A stretch of 64,000 nucleotides of DNA from Bradyrhizobium sp. 164. GTDB taxonomy: Bacteria; Pseudomonadota; Alphaproteobacteria; Rhizobiales; Xanthobacteraceae. Location of the stretch: NCBI RefSeq assembly GCF_023073715.1, contig NZ_JADPKA010000029.1, forward strand, positions 460,102 through 524,101, written 5' to 3'. Under the pieces are notes generated by a model, which searched no databases, was not told the origin of the DNA, and saw nothing but the letters and a program-made list of their open reading frames with translations. Both the position numbers and the translations under genes were made by a program. Every line of letters begins with the position of its first letter. Positions within the stretch are counted from its first letter, which is position 1. Positions 41,205 through 50,762 of this stretch are shown here, piece after piece.

Positions 41205-42581
41205 ATGTCCGCTGTCGCCGAGTTGCTTTACTCGCGCCGCGTGCCGCAGGTCGCGGTGCTGGCGCTGATCTCCATCAGTTTTGCGGGGTGCAGCGCCGAT
41301 ATGTCGTCGCGGCTGTCCCAGTCGAATTTCTCCAATCCTTTCGCCTCGGAATCCACCGGTTCGGTGCAGCAGGCGCCACCGCCGCAACGTGAGTTGCCGC
41401 AATATGCGCGGCCACAGACGCAGCCTGGTTCCTATCAGTCCCAGCCCCTGCCGCCGCCGGCGGTGTCCGCGCCGCAATCCTATCCCGTCGCCTCTGGCGG
41501 CGGAGTGTCCGGTGGCGGACGGGGCGTCAGCTCCTATGCGCCGCCGGCGCAGCCGCATCTCGAGACAACGGCGACCGTGCCGCCGCGCTCGGTTGCAGCG
41601 GCCCAACCGGCTGGCGGCACCAAGATCATCGTCGGCACCAGCGACACGCTCGACGTCCTCGCCAAGCGCTATCATGTCACCCCGCAGGCGATCCTCGCCG
41701 CCAACGGCTACAAGGGACCGCGCACGCTCTCGCCCGGCCAGCAGCTGATCATTCCGCATGCAGCCACGGCCGCTGCGCCCGCGCCGGCTCCCGTCGCGGC
41801 GGCGCCTGCGGCGAAGGCGGTTGCCGTTGTCGCTGCGCCCCCGAGCACGCACTTCGTCAACCGCGGCGACACGCTCGCCAGCATCGCCCGCAAGAACCAC
41901 ATCTCCGCGGCCGAGCTGGCGCGCGCCAATGGTCTCGACCCTTCGGCCAAGCTCAAGCTCGGCACCAAGCTGACCGTGCCCGGTGCCAAGACCGCCGCCG
42001 TCGCCGTGCCGGCTGCTGCGGCTCCAGTCGCGGCCGCGCCGGTTGCAGGAACGCTCCAGCCCGTCGCGGCCGCTCCGGTGCCTGCCACCAAGATAGCTGC
42101 CGCCGCGCCGGCGCAGAGCGCGCGCCTCGCCCAAGCCACGGCCAATGTCGAAGAGAAGGCCGCCGAGACGCCGGCGAAGGCTGCGGACGCCACCGGCGCG
42201 CTGCCGACCTTCCGCTGGCCGGTGCGCGGCAAGGTGGTCACGAGCTATGGTGCCAAGACCAATGGCAAGTCCAATGACGGCATCAACCTTGCGGTGCCCG
42301 AGGGGACGCCGGTGAAGGCGGCTGAAGACGGCGTCGTCGCCTATTCCGGCAATGAGCTGAAAGGTTACGGCAATCTCGTCCTGGTTCGGCACTCCAACGG
42401 CTACGTCACCGCATATGCCCATGCGAGTGAGCTGCTGGTGAAGCGCGGCGATACCATCAAGCGCGGTCAGGTCATTGCCAAGTCGGGTCAATCCGGGGAG
42501 GTGGCCTCGCCGCAGCTCCACTTCGAGATCCGCAAGGGATCGAGCCCGGTTGATCCGCTTCAATTCCTGAACGGGGCGTGA
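41205..42581 (+). CDS. NlpD-like LysM/M23 lipoprotein (probable amidase activator)
   Basis: 458 residues. A lipobox ISFAGC ends the signal at about Cys 29. A Pro/Gln/Ala-rich stretch leads to two LysM domains (about 141-185 and 219-263; GTSDTLDVLAKRYHVTPQAI and NRGDTLASIARKNHISAAEL). The C-terminal M23 (LytM) domain (about 345-455) reads SNDGINLAVPEGTPV where active enzymes have H-x3-D, so the first metal-binding His and Asp are lost, as in NlpD and EnvC; the later HAS and QLHFEIR are kept. It probably activates cell-wall amidases instead of cutting peptidoglycan itself. Confidence 0.93.
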   Translation: MSAVAELLYSRRVPQVAVLALISISFAGCSADMSSRLSQSNFSNPFASESTGSVQQAPPPQRELPQYARPQTQPGSYQSQPLPPPAVSAPQSYPVASGGGVSGGGRGVSSYAPPAQPHLETTATVPPRSVAAAQPAGGTKIIVGTSDTLDVLAKRYHVTPQAILAANGYKGPRTLSPGQQLIIPHAATAAAPAPAPVAAAPAAKAVAVVAAPPSTHFVNRGDTLASIARKNHISAAELARANGLDPSAKLKLGTKLTVPGAKTAAVAVPAAAAPVAAAPVAGTLQPVAAAPVPATKIAAAAPAQSARLAQATANVEEKAAETPAKAADATGALPTFRWPVRGKVVTSYGAKTNGKSNDGINLAVPEGTPVKAAEDGVVAYSGNELKGYGNLVLVRHSNGYVTAYAHASELLVKRGDTIKRGQVIAKSGQSGEVASPQLHFEIRKGSSPVDPLQFLNGA

Positions 42582-42628
42582 GGCCTAAATAGCCGCCGCA
42601 ACAAGGGGGGCGTCGCCTGACGACTCAA

Positions 42629-42699
42629 TACGCCGCGGCCTCTCGGTCGATCACAAACGTCTCTGGAATACTGGATCGCCCGCCTTCGCGGGCGATGAC
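42629..42699. repeat. Half copy of the dispersed palindromic element
   Basis: Matches the right half of the element at 37045-37144 from TACGC through TCTCTGGAATACTGGATC to the terminal hairpin and GATGAC. The hairpin is GATCGCCCGC-CTTC-GCGGGCGATGAC split here as separate arms, with G-C pairs where the other copy has A-T pairs, and the left hairpin end is missing. Confidence 0.75.
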
Positions 42700-42725
42700 G
42701 GTTGTGGGCGGTGCGATGCTGTCCG

Positions 42726-43730
42726 CTAATTCACGGTCAGCTTCACGCCGAGCCGGCCCGCCAGCTCCTGCACGAACTGCCAGGCGACGCGGCCTGAGCG
42801 CGAGCCGCGCGTGGTCGACCATTCGAGCGCTTCGCGCTCCAGCGCCTCGTCGTCGACCTTGATGCCGAAATGGCTGCAATAGCCGCGCACCATGGCGAGA
42901 TACTCGTCCTGGCTGCAACGGTGGAAACCCAGCCAGAGGCCGAAGCGATCCGACAGCGAGACCTTCTCCTCGACCGCTTCGCCGGGATTGATCGCGGTCG
43001 AACGCTCGTTCTCGATCATCTCGCGCGCCAGCAGATGGCGGCGGTTGGAGGTCGCGTAAAGGATGACGTTCTCCGGCCGGCCTTCGATGCCGCCTTCGAG
43101 CACGGCCTTGAGCGACTTGTAGGACGCATCATTGCCATCGAAGGAGAGATCGTCACAGAACACGATGAAGCGAAAGGAGGAGGCGCGCAAGCACTCCATC
43201 AGCGCGGGCAGGCTTTCGATGTCCTCGCGATGGATCTCGATCAGCTTCAGCTTGTCGGCCGGTTTGCGCTCCGCGTTGATGCTGGCATGCGCCGCCTTCA
43301 CCAGCGATGACTTGCCCATGCCGCGCGCACCCCAGAGCAGGGCGTTGTTGGCGGGCAGGCCATTGGCGAAGCGCTCGGTGTTCTCCATCAAGATGTCGCG
43401 CATCCGGTCGACGCCCTTCAGCAGGAACAGCTCAACGCGGCTGACCCGCGGCACGGCCGCAAGGCGGCCGTCGGGATGCCAGACATAGGCGTCGGCTCGT
43501 TCGAACGACTCAGGCACGACCATTGGCTTGCCCTGGGCGGCAAGGTGCGCCGCGATGGTCTCGAGCGCGCGAACGATGCGGTCCTGGGGGAGGTCCGCAA
43601 CGGCCTTGACGGGGGCCTTGACGGCGCTCTTGGTCGTCCCCTTGAGGCGTTTTGCCGCGACGCGGGCGGGCACTCGGGCAGGGGTGCGGGGGCCTTTGCC
43701 GGCCGGGCTTTTGCTGAGGTTTTTGGGCAT
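42726..43730 (-). CDS. DUF815-family AAA+ ATPase
   Basis: 334 residues from the ATG at 43730. A Lys/Pro/Ala-rich start (1-45) precedes the conserved ATPase region. Walker A is GARGMGKSSLVKAAH; Walker B-like IVFCDDLSFDG and the sensor segment ILYATSNRRHL match DUF815 (COG2607). The function of the family is unclear. It is divergent from yajC and convergent with the nlpD-like gene, with a half repeat between. Confidence 0.9.
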   Translation of the reverse strand: MPKNLSKSPAGKGPRTPARVPARVAAKRLKGTTKSAVKAPVKAVADLPQDRIVRALETIAAHLAAQGKPMVVPESFERADAYVWHPDGRLAAVPRVSRVELFLLKGVDRMRDILMENTERFANGLPANNALLWGARGMGKSSLVKAAHASINAERKPADKLKLIEIHREDIESLPALMECLRASSFRFIVFCDDLSFDGNDASYKSLKAVLEGGIEGRPENVILYATSNRRHLLAREMIENERSTAINPGEAVEEKVSLSDRFGLWLGFHRCSQDEYLAMVRGYCSHFGIKVDDEALEREALEWSTTRGSRSGRVAWQFVQELAGRLGVKLTVN

Positions 43731-43911
43731 GTCCGAAGTTCCTGAGAACGCAGCCTTATCGGGCCTGAGGACGCGCCGCAAGGTGGCCAAAAGGGCGGTC
43801 TGGCAGCGTTGCAATTGGGGCAATGGCCGCTATAGTCCGCGCGAATTTGACCGAACCGGTCGCCTTTGTGGGCATGACCGGCTTTCTCCCGTTCTCACGA
43901 GGATCGTCCGA

Positions 43912-44280
43912 ATGCTGATTACCCCTGCGTATGCCCAGGCTGCGGGCGCCGGCGACACCAACAGCATGTTGATGTCGCTGCTGCCGTTCGCCCTGATCTT
44001 CGTGATCATGTACTTCCTGATTCTGCGTCCGCAGCAGAAGAAGGTCCGCGACCACGCAGATCTCGTGAAGAATATCCGCCGCGGCGACACGGTGGTGACC
44101 TCGGGCGGCCTCGTCGGCAAGGTCACCAAGGTCGTCGACGACGACCAGATCGAGTTCGAAATCTCCGACGGCGTGCGCGTGCGGCAGATGCGCCAGATGA
44201 TCTCAGGCGTGCGCGCCAAGGGCGAGCCGGCCAAAGAATCCGCCAAGGAAAGCGTCAAGGACGACAGTTCGGCGAAGTGA
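43912..44280 (+). CDS. yajC: Preprotein translocase accessory subunit YajC
   Basis: 122 residues from ATG 43912. One membrane helix (SLLPFALIFVIMYFLILRP) and the RPQQKKVRDH segment are family signatures, followed by GDTVVTSGGLVGKV. YajC binds SecDF and aids protein export and membrane-protein insertion. It precedes secD by 61 bp on the same strand. The C-terminal tail is Lys/Glu/Ser-rich. Confidence 0.96.
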   Translation: MLITPAYAQAAGAGDTNSMLMSLLPFALIFVIMYFLILRPQQKKVRDHADLVKNIRRGDTVVTSGGLVGKVTKVVDDDQIEFEISDGVRVRQMRQMISGVRAKGEPAKESAKESVKDDSSAK

Positions 44281-44341
44281 GTGCTTCCCGCGAGTCTTTA
44301 ATAGGTCTCCTGCAAGTCTCCTGATCTGACAGGTCTAGTCG

Positions 44342-45946
44342 ATGTTGTATTTCACGCGGTGGAGGGCGCTGGGGATTGTCCTGACGGCGCTGATCGTGTG
44401 CCTCTGCGCGGTCCCCAACTTTTTTCCTGAGGCGCAGGTCAAGACCTGGCCCGCCTGGGCCCAGCGCCGGCTCGTGCTCGGCCTCGACCTCCAGGGCGGC
44501 TCCTATCTGCTGCTCGAGGTCGACTCCGCCTATGTCAAGAAAGAGAGGCTCGATCAGGTCCGCGATGACGTTCGCCGGACGCTGCGCGATGCCAAGATCG
44601 GCTTCACCGGCGGCGTTACCGTGCGCAACGACGCCGTCGAGGTTCGTATCACCAAGGAATCCGATGCGCAGGCCGCACTCGCCAAGCTGCGGGAGTTGTC
44701 ACAGCCGCTGGGCGGCCTCATGGGATCGAGCGGCCAGCGCGACCTTGAGGTCACCGATGCCGGTGGCGGCGTGATCCGCCTGAGCATCCCGCAGGCCGCG
44801 ATGCTCGATCGCATGCGCAAGACCATCGAGCAGTCGATCCAGATCGTCGAACGCCGCGTCAACGAGCTCGGCACCGTCGAGCCCGTGATCCAGCGCCAGG
44901 GCAACGACCGCATCCTGGTGCAGGTCCCCGGCCTCCAGGACCCAACGCGCCTGAAGGAATTGCTGGGCAAGACGGCGAAAATGGAATTCCGCATGGTTGA
45001 CACCTCCGTGCCGCCGGATCAGGCGCAGCAGGGCAGGTTGCCGCCGGAATCCGAACTGTTGATGAGCGCGTCCCCGCCGCCGACACCTTATGTGGTCAAG
45101 AAGCAGGTGCTGGTCGCCGGCGGCGACCTGACCGACGCCCAGGCAAGCTTCGACCAGCGCACGGGTGAGCCGGTCGTCAGCTTCAAGTTCAATACGTCGG
45201 GCGCGCGCAAATTCTCTCAGGCGACCCAAGAGAATGTGGGACTGCCGTTCGCGATCGTGCTCGACAACAAGGTGATCTCGGCGCCCGTCATCCGCGAGCC
45301 GATCACCGGCGGCCAGGGCCAGATCTCCGGCAATTTCACCGTGCAATCGGCCAACGATCTCGCGATCCTCTTGCGCGCCGGTGCGCTGCCGGCGCCGCTT
45401 ACGGTGGTCGAGGAACGCACCGTCGGTCCGGGTCTCGGCCAGGACTCGATCGAGAAAGGTGAGCTTGCGGCCTATGTCGGCTCGATCCTCGTCATCGTGT
45501 TCATGCTTGTGACCTACCGGCTGTTCGGCGTGTTCGCGAACGTCGCGGTGGCGATCAACGTCGCGATGATCTTCGGCCTGCTGTCGCTGCTCAACGCCAC
45601 GCTCACGCTGCCCGGCATCGCCGGCATCGTGCTTACCGTCGGCATCGCCGTCGACTCCAACGTGCTGATCTACGAGCGCATCCGCGAGGAGCTGCGCGCC
45701 GGCCGCAACGCAATCTCGGCGATCGACGCCGGCTTCAAGCGGGCGCTGGCGACCATCCTCGATTCCAATATCACTACCTTCATTGCTGCCGCCGTGCTGT
45801 TCTACATCGGCACCGGCCCGGTGCGCGGCTTTGCCGTGACGCTCGGCATCGGCATCATCACCACGGTGTTCACCGCCTTCACCCTGACCCGGCTGATCGT
45901 CGCCTGGTGGGTGCGGTGGAAGCGGCCGCAGAGCGTGCCGATCTAG
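44342..45946 (+). CDS. secD: Protein translocase subunit SecD
   Basis: 534 residues. An N-terminal membrane helix, the P1 region with LGLDLQGGSYLLLEVD (motif D1), a large periplasmic P1 domain, and five C-terminal membrane helices with the motifs GIAVDSNVLIYERIREE (D4-like). It uses the proton gradient to pull proteins through SecYEG. It is not fused to SecF, which follows 10 bp later. Confidence 0.97.
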   Translation: MLYFTRWRALGIVLTALIVCLCAVPNFFPEAQVKTWPAWAQRRLVLGLDLQGGSYLLLEVDSAYVKKERLDQVRDDVRRTLRDAKIGFTGGVTVRNDAVEVRITKESDAQAALAKLRELSQPLGGLMGSSGQRDLEVTDAGGGVIRLSIPQAAMLDRMRKTIEQSIQIVERRVNELGTVEPVIQRQGNDRILVQVPGLQDPTRLKELLGKTAKMEFRMVDTSVPPDQAQQGRLPPESELLMSASPPPTPYVVKKQVLVAGGDLTDAQASFDQRTGEPVVSFKFNTSGARKFSQATQENVGLPFAIVLDNKVISAPVIREPITGGQGQISGNFTVQSANDLAILLRAGALPAPLTVVEERTVGPGLGQDSIEKGELAAYVGSILVIVFMLVTYRLFGVFANVAVAINVAMIFGLLSLLNATLTLPGIAGIVLTVGIAVDSNVLIYERIREELRAGRNAISAIDAGFKRALATILDSNITTFIAAAVLFYIGTGPVRGFAVTLGIGIITTVFTAFTLTRLIVAWWVRWKRPQSVPI

Positions 45947-45956
45947 GAGCCTGATC

Positions 45957-46976
45957 GTGACTCACACCGTTCTCATCGGGCTCGGCGTCCTCATTGCCAT
46001 TCTCACCGTGGTCGCGGCCCTCGGCCTCTTGCCGTCGCTGCGCATCGTCCCGGACGATACGCATTTCGACTTCACGCGCTTCCGCCGCATCAGCTTCCCG
46101 ATCTCGGCGGCGCTGTCGATCGTTGCGATCACGCTGTTCTTCACCCACGGCCTGAATTTCGGCATCGACTTCCGCGGCGGCACCTTGCTCGAGGTGCAGG
46201 CCAAGTCCGGTACCGCCGACATCGCGGCGATGCGCACGACGCTCGACGGCCTGCGTCTCGGCGAAGTCCAGCTGCAGCAATTCGGTGGTCCCGCGGATGT
46301 TCTGATCCGCGTTGCGGAGCAGCCCGGCGGCGACGCTGCCCAGCAAGAGGCCGTGCAGAAGGTCCGCACTGCGCTTGGCGACTCCGTCGAATACCGCCGG
46401 GTCGAGGTGGTCGGCCCGCGCGTGTCCGGTGAGCTCTTGGCCTACGGCATGCTCGGCCTGATGCTCGCGATCATCGCGATCCTGATCTATCTCTGGTTCC
46501 GATTCGAATGGCAGTTCGCGCTGGGCGCGATGATCGCCAACGTGCACGACATCGTGCTCACGATCGGCTTCATGTCGATCAGCCAGGTCGATTTCGATCT
46601 GACCAGTATCGCCGCGCTGCTGACCATTCTCGGCTATTCGCTCAACGACACCGTCGTCATCTACGACCGCATCCGCGAAATGCTGCGGCGCTACAAGAAG
46701 ATGCCGATGCCCCAGCTGCTCAACGAGTCCATCAACTCGACGCTGTCGCGCTCGATCATCACCCACGTGACGGTGACGCTGGCACTGCTCGCGCTATTGC
46801 TGTTCGGCGGTCATGCCATCCACAGCTTTACCGCGGTGATGATGTTCGGTGTGGTGCTGGTCGGCACCTACACCTCGATCTTCATCGCGGCCCCGATTCT
46901 GATCTATCTCGGCGTCGGCGAGCATCGCGAGGATGCACCCGATACGGCAACGCCGGCGAAGAAAAATAAGGCATGA
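45957..46976 (+). CDS. secF: Protein translocase subunit SecF
   Basis: 339 residues from a GTG start. Motif F1 GLNFGIDFRGGTLLEV, membrane helices and the SLNDTVVIYDRIREMLR motif F4-type segment identify it. An extra N-terminal hydrophobic helix (residues 2-22, HTVLIGLGVLIAILTVVAAL) precedes the usual SecF start. It forms the SecDF pair with the preceding gene. Confidence 0.96.
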   Translation: MTHTVLIGLGVLIAILTVVAALGLLPSLRIVPDDTHFDFTRFRRISFPISAALSIVAITLFFTHGLNFGIDFRGGTLLEVQAKSGTADIAAMRTTLDGLRLGEVQLQQFGGPADVLIRVAEQPGGDAAQQEAVQKVRTALGDSVEYRRVEVVGPRVSGELLAYGMLGLMLAIIAILIYLWFRFEWQFALGAMIANVHDIVLTIGFMSISQVDFDLTSIAALLTILGYSLNDTVVIYDRIREMLRRYKKMPMPQLLNESINSTLSRSIITHVTVTLALLALLLFGGHAIHSFTAVMMFGVVLVGTYTSIFIAAPILIYLGVGEHREDAPDTATPAKKNKA

Positions 46977-47036
46977 TCCGAACCGCACACGCTCGCACGC
47001 GTTTGCGGGGGTAGTAAGCCAATTCGGGCGGAGCTC

Positions 47037-47420
47037 ATGGCCGGCGACCCCAACGCACCCCACTTCCCGCGCTCGGCGCCGATTGAGGCCTATGGCAAGG
47101 GCGGCTTCGCCTTCGCCGGCATGTCACATCGGGGATCGCTGCTGTGCCTGCCGGACGCGATCTGGGCCTGGGACGTGACGGATCCCACCAGGATCGACCG
47201 CTACTCCTTGGATCGCGTGTTCGCGGCCGCCAACAGCATCGACACGCTTCTGGTTGGCACCGGAACGGGGGTTTGGCTGCCGCCGCCGGAACTGCGCCAG
47301 GCCTTGAAGGCGGTGAGGGTGGTGCTGGATACGATGCAGACCGGTCCCGCCGTGCGCACCTACAACATCATGATCGGCGAGCGGCGCCGCGTCGCGGCCG
47401 CGCTGATCGCAGTGCCATGA
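47037..47420 (+). CDS. Mth938-like domain protein (NDUFAF3 homologue)
   Basis: 127 residues, DUF498/DUF598 family. The ordered pattern APIEAYGKGGFAFAG and LLVGTGTGVWLPPPELRQAL, and the short Rossmann-like layout, match Mth938 and human NDUFAF3. The human protein assists complex I assembly. It follows secF by 60 bp, and its stop overlaps the next start by 4 bp (ATGA). Confidence 0.9.
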   Translation: MAGDPNAPHFPRSAPIEAYGKGGFAFAGMSHRGSLLCLPDAIWAWDVTDPTRIDRYSLDRVFAAANSIDTLLVGTGTGVWLPPPELRQALKAVRVVLDTMQTGPAVRTYNIMIGERRRVAAALIAVP

Positions 47421-48280
47421 GCAGCACCGCGCCGCCACCCGACTCGGTTGCCTTCTGCGCCGATCTCGTGCGTAGCCACGACTTTCCGCGTTATGTTGCG
47501 ACGCTGTTCGTACCCGCCGCAGAGCGCCGCGCGCTGCTGGCGCTCTATGCGTTCAATGCCGAGATCGTGCGGGTTCGCGACCAGGTGAGCCAGCCCTTGC
47601 CCGGCGAGATTCGCCTGCAATGGTGGACCGACATGCTGTCAGGTCATGTCCATGGCAGCGCCGAGGGCAATCCGGTGGCGGCGGAGTTGCTCCGCGCGAT
47701 CCGCGATTACGACCTGCCGGTCGAGCCGCTGTCGCTGCTCGCCGACGAGCACCAGTTCGATCTCTACAACGATCCGATGCCGACCATGGCGGCACTGGAG
47801 GGCTATCTGGCGGCGACCTCATCGGCGCTGTTTGCTCTCGCAGCCCGGATCATGGCGCCGCCGTCGGAGTCGGTCGAGCATCTCGCCCGTCATGCCGGGC
47901 TGACCCAGGGTATCGTCCAGGTCATTGCCAACCTGCCGCGTGATGCCGCGCACCGGCGATTGTTCCTGCCACAGCAGGTGCTGGCGAGCCACAACTGCAA
48001 CGTGGAGGATGTGTTCGCCGGCAAGGCGACGCCGGGTCTGCGCGCCGTGCTGGACCAACTCGCAGGCGAGGCGCGGCAGCATCTGACCACGGCCTCGTCG
48101 CTGCTGCCGCAGGTACCGCCGTCCGTGCGGCCTGCGTTTCTGCTGCTGAGCCAGGTCCGGGCCGATCTCAAGCGCCTGTCCCTACCTGGGCGCAATCCGT
48201 TCGCGCCGCAGCCGGCCTCGCGGCTGCGCACGCTGTGGACGCTGTGGCGGGCTTCGCGCTCCAGGGAGTTTACCAAATAG
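47417..48280 (+). CDS. Squalene/phytoene synthase-family protein (NDUFAF6-like)
   Basis: 287 residues. The isoprenoid-synthase fold is visible, with LYAFNAEIVRVRDQVSQPLPGEIRLQWW and NLPRDAAHRRLFLP (only parts quoted). The two Asp-rich motifs of true squalene/phytoene synthases are weak: the first is replaced by AEIVRVRDQV. This fits the NDUFAF6 (C8orf38) branch, which helps assemble complex I and is not expected to make squalene. It is coupled to the Mth938-like gene by a 4-bp overlap. Confidence 0.85.
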   Translation: MSSTAPPPDSVAFCADLVRSHDFPRYVATLFVPAAERRALLALYAFNAEIVRVRDQVSQPLPGEIRLQWWTDMLSGHVHGSAEGNPVAAELLRAIRDYDLPVEPLSLLADEHQFDLYNDPMPTMAALEGYLAATSSALFALAARIMAPPSESVEHLARHAGLTQGIVQVIANLPRDAAHRRLFLPQQVLASHNCNVEDVFAGKATPGLRAVLDQLAGEARQHLTTASSLLPQVPPSVRPAFLLLSQVRADLKRLSLPGRNPFAPQPASRLRTLWTLWRASRSREFTK

Positions 48281-48325
48281 GAGCGGGCTTATCGCCTGAG
48301 GCGGCCAAATGCTCTATGCTGTCCT

Positions 48326-49570
48326 ATGGCTGACTTGTCCCAAAGCTTGACCTCCGATCTCGGCGACTTTCCGGTTGCACCAAGCGACATCCATGCGGCC
48401 GCCGAGACCATTCGGGGTGCCCTCGTCGAAACGCCCTGTAGCTACAGCCGGACGCTGAGCAACATCTGCGGCTGCGACATCTGGCTCAAATTCGAGAACC
48501 TTCAATTCACCTCCTCGTTCAAGGAGCGCGGCGCCCTCAACCGGCTCGCCGCGCTGAGGCCGGAGGAGCGTGCGCGCGGCGTCATCGCGATGTCGGCGGG
48601 TAATCACGCACAGGGCGTCGCCTATCACGCGAGAAGGCTCAACATTCCCGCCACCATCGTCATGCCGATCGGCACGCCCATGGTGAAGATCGAAAACACG
48701 AAGCATCACGGCGCGGAGGTGGTGGTCACCGGCGCGACCCTGGAGGAGGCGGCCGCGTTCGCGCGGAGCCACGGTGAGGCGCGCGGCATGATCTTCGTCC
48801 ATCCCTATGACGATCCGCTGGTGATCGCCGGGCAAGGCACCGTCGGGCTGGAGATGATGAAGGCAGTGCCGGAACTCGATACGATGGTCGTCCCGATCGG
48901 CGGCGGCGGGCTGATCAGCGGCATCGCCATTGCCTCCAAGTCCATCAAACCGTCGCTACGAATCCTGGGCGTCGAAGCCTGGCTCTATCCTTCGATGTAC
49001 AACGCCATCCATGATGGGAATCTGCCGGCGCGCGGCGACACGCTCGCCGAAGGCATCGCGGTCAAATCGCCCGGCACGATCACCACCGAGATCGTCCGCC
49101 GCCTCGTCGACGACATTGCCCTCGTGAACGAAGCGGAGCTCGAGCGCGCTGTGGCGACCCTGATCTCAATCGAGAAGACGGTGGTCGAGGGTGCCGGTGC
49201 CGCCGGCCTTGCCGCGCTGATGTCCGATCCATCCCGCTTCGCCGGCCAGAAAGTGGGCCTGGTGCTGAGCGGCGGCAACATCGATACGAGGCTGATCGCC
49301 TCGGTCCTGACCCGTGAACTGGCGCGCGAGGGGCGACTGACCCAGCTTTCACTCGATATTCCTGACCGGCCCGGGCAATTGGCCGCGGTGGCCGCGCTAC
49401 TCGCTGAAGCCGGTGCCAACATCATCGAGGTCTCGCATCAGCGGACGTTCTCAGACCTGCCGGCCAAGGCGACGCTGCTACAACTGGTCATCGAGACCCG
49501 CGACAGCGCCCATCTCGACGAGGTGATGGCAAGGCTCAGCGCGTCCGGGTTGAGCGCGCGCTGCACCTGA
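48326..49570 (+). CDS. ilvA: Threonine ammonia-lyase with C-terminal ACT-like domain
   Basis: 414 residues, PLP fold-type II. The PLP lysine is K66 in FTSSFKERGALNRL; the glycine loop is PIGGGGLISG. A C-terminal ACT-like domain (about 333-413, RLTQLSLDIPDRPGQLAAVA) indicates feedback control by amino acids. It deaminates threonine to 2-oxobutyrate, feeding isoleucine synthesis. The biodegradative TdcB-like group with ACT is the closest type I recall. Same pathway as ilvD at 21516, but far away. Confidence 0.9.
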   Translation: MADLSQSLTSDLGDFPVAPSDIHAAAETIRGALVETPCSYSRTLSNICGCDIWLKFENLQFTSSFKERGALNRLAALRPEERARGVIAMSAGNHAQGVAYHARRLNIPATIVMPIGTPMVKIENTKHHGAEVVVTGATLEEAAAFARSHGEARGMIFVHPYDDPLVIAGQGTVGLEMMKAVPELDTMVVPIGGGGLISGIAIASKSIKPSLRILGVEAWLYPSMYNAIHDGNLPARGDTLAEGIAVKSPGTITTEIVRRLVDDIALVNEAELERAVATLISIEKTVVEGAGAAGLAALMSDPSRFAGQKVGLVLSGGNIDTRLIASVLTRELAREGRLTQLSLDIPDRPGQLAAVAALLAEAGANIIEVSHQRTFSDLPAKATLLQLVIETRDSAHLDEVMARLSASGLSARCT

Positions 49571-49583
49571 GCGGCGCGCCCGG

Positions 49584-50762
49584 CTATCGCGGTGCTAAAC
49601 CCGCGAGGTGCCCGATCAGTCCGTCGATCTCGGCTTCCGTGTTGTAATAGTGCGGAGAAGCGCGCACGACCGGCGGCAGCGCGCGGATTTCTGCGTCGAT
49701 GCGGGTGCTCGACGGATCCGAGGCGCCGATCGTGATCCCGGCCGCAGCGGCGCTGCTGACGATGGCATCCGCTTCATGTCCATCCATCGTGAAGCTGACG
49801 ATGGCGCCCGGCGTGCGGCCGAGGTCGCGTATCTTGATGCCGCGAATGCAGGCGAGGCCGCTGCGAAGACGGTCTGCAAGCAGGCGGCAGCGCTGTTCGA
49901 TCGGACCAAGGCCGATCGCGAGGGCATAATCGACGGCAGCTCCCAGGCCGAGCCGGGCCGCGTAGTTGTTTTCCCAGGTTTCGAAACGGCGCGCATCATC
50001 GCGGAGTCGATATTCATCGCGCGAGACCCAGGGCGCGGCGAAATGGTCGATCATCGGCGGCTCGAGCCCTTGCAGCATCGCTCTGCGGACATAGAGAAAG
50101 CCGGTGCCGCGCGGGCCGCGCAGGAATTTGCGCCCCGTGGCCGACAGCATATCACAGCCGATGGCTTCGACATCGACCTCCATCTGACCGATCGCCTGGC
50201 AGGCGTCGAGCAGATAGGGAATGCCGTGTGCCCGCGCGGTCCTGCCGACGGCCGCCGCAGGATTGACCAGCCCGCCATTTGTTGGAGCCCAGGTGATGGC
50301 GATCAGCTTCACGCGCTCGTCGAGCATGCGTTCGAGCGCCTGAACATCAAGCTCGCCGCTGGCATCGCTTGGCACGACTTCGATGACCGCGCCTGTACGT
50401 TTGGCGACTTGAAGGAACGCAACATAATTGGCGGCATATTCCGCCTCTGCGGTCAGGATGCGATCGCCCTTGCGAAACTGAAGAGCATAGAACGCCATCT
50501 GCCAGGCAACGGTTGCGTTCTCCACGAGGGCGATCTCATCTGGTGCGGCATTGAGCAGCCGCGCCGCCGAGCCGTAGACCGCTTCAAGGCGGCGCGCTTC
50601 CTGATCGGCGGCGGCATAGCCGCCGATATCGCTCTCCAGATCGATGTGCTGCTTCATCGCCGCGACGACGGCCGCCGGCATAAGTGCCGCGCCGGCGTTG
50701 TGGAGATACGCGAGCCGGGAGGCGGCCGGCGTGTCGGAACGTATCTGGTCGATATCGATCAA
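49584..50762 (-). CDS. Aminotransferase class V-fold PLP enzyme
   Basis: 392 residues. Class V (NifS/isopenicillin epimerase-like) fold. K212 in SATGRKFLRGPRGTGFLYV binds PLP, and D187 in LLDACQAIGQ pairs with its pyridine nitrogen. The active-site Cys loop of cysteine desulfurases is absent, so a desulfurase role is unlikely; an epimerase or lyase acting on amino acids is possible. Convergent with ilvA, 13 bp apart. Substrate not identified. Confidence 0.88.
   Translation of the reverse strand: MIDIDQIRSDTPAASRLAYLHNAGAALMPAAVVAAMKQHIDLESDIGGYAAADQEARRLEAVYGSAARLLNAAPDEIALVENATVAWQMAFYALQFRKGDRILTAEAEYAANYVAFLQVAKRTGAVIEVVPSDASGELDVQALERMLDERVKLIAITWAPTNGGLVNPAAAVGRTARAHGIPYLLDACQAIGQMEVDVEAIGCDMLSATGRKFLRGPRGTGFLYVRRAMLQGLEPPMIDHFAAPWVSRDEYRLRDDARRFETWENNYAARLGLGAAVDYALAIGLGPIEQRCRLLADRLRSGLACIRGIKIRDLGRTPGAIVSFTMDGHEADAIVSSAAAAGITIGASDPSSTRIDAEIRALPPVVRASPHYYNTEAEIDGLIGHLAGLAPR

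Noticed and set aside
43912..46976. SecDF as a single fused protein
   Set aside because: secD has a proper stop at 45946 and secF its own GTG start at 45957.
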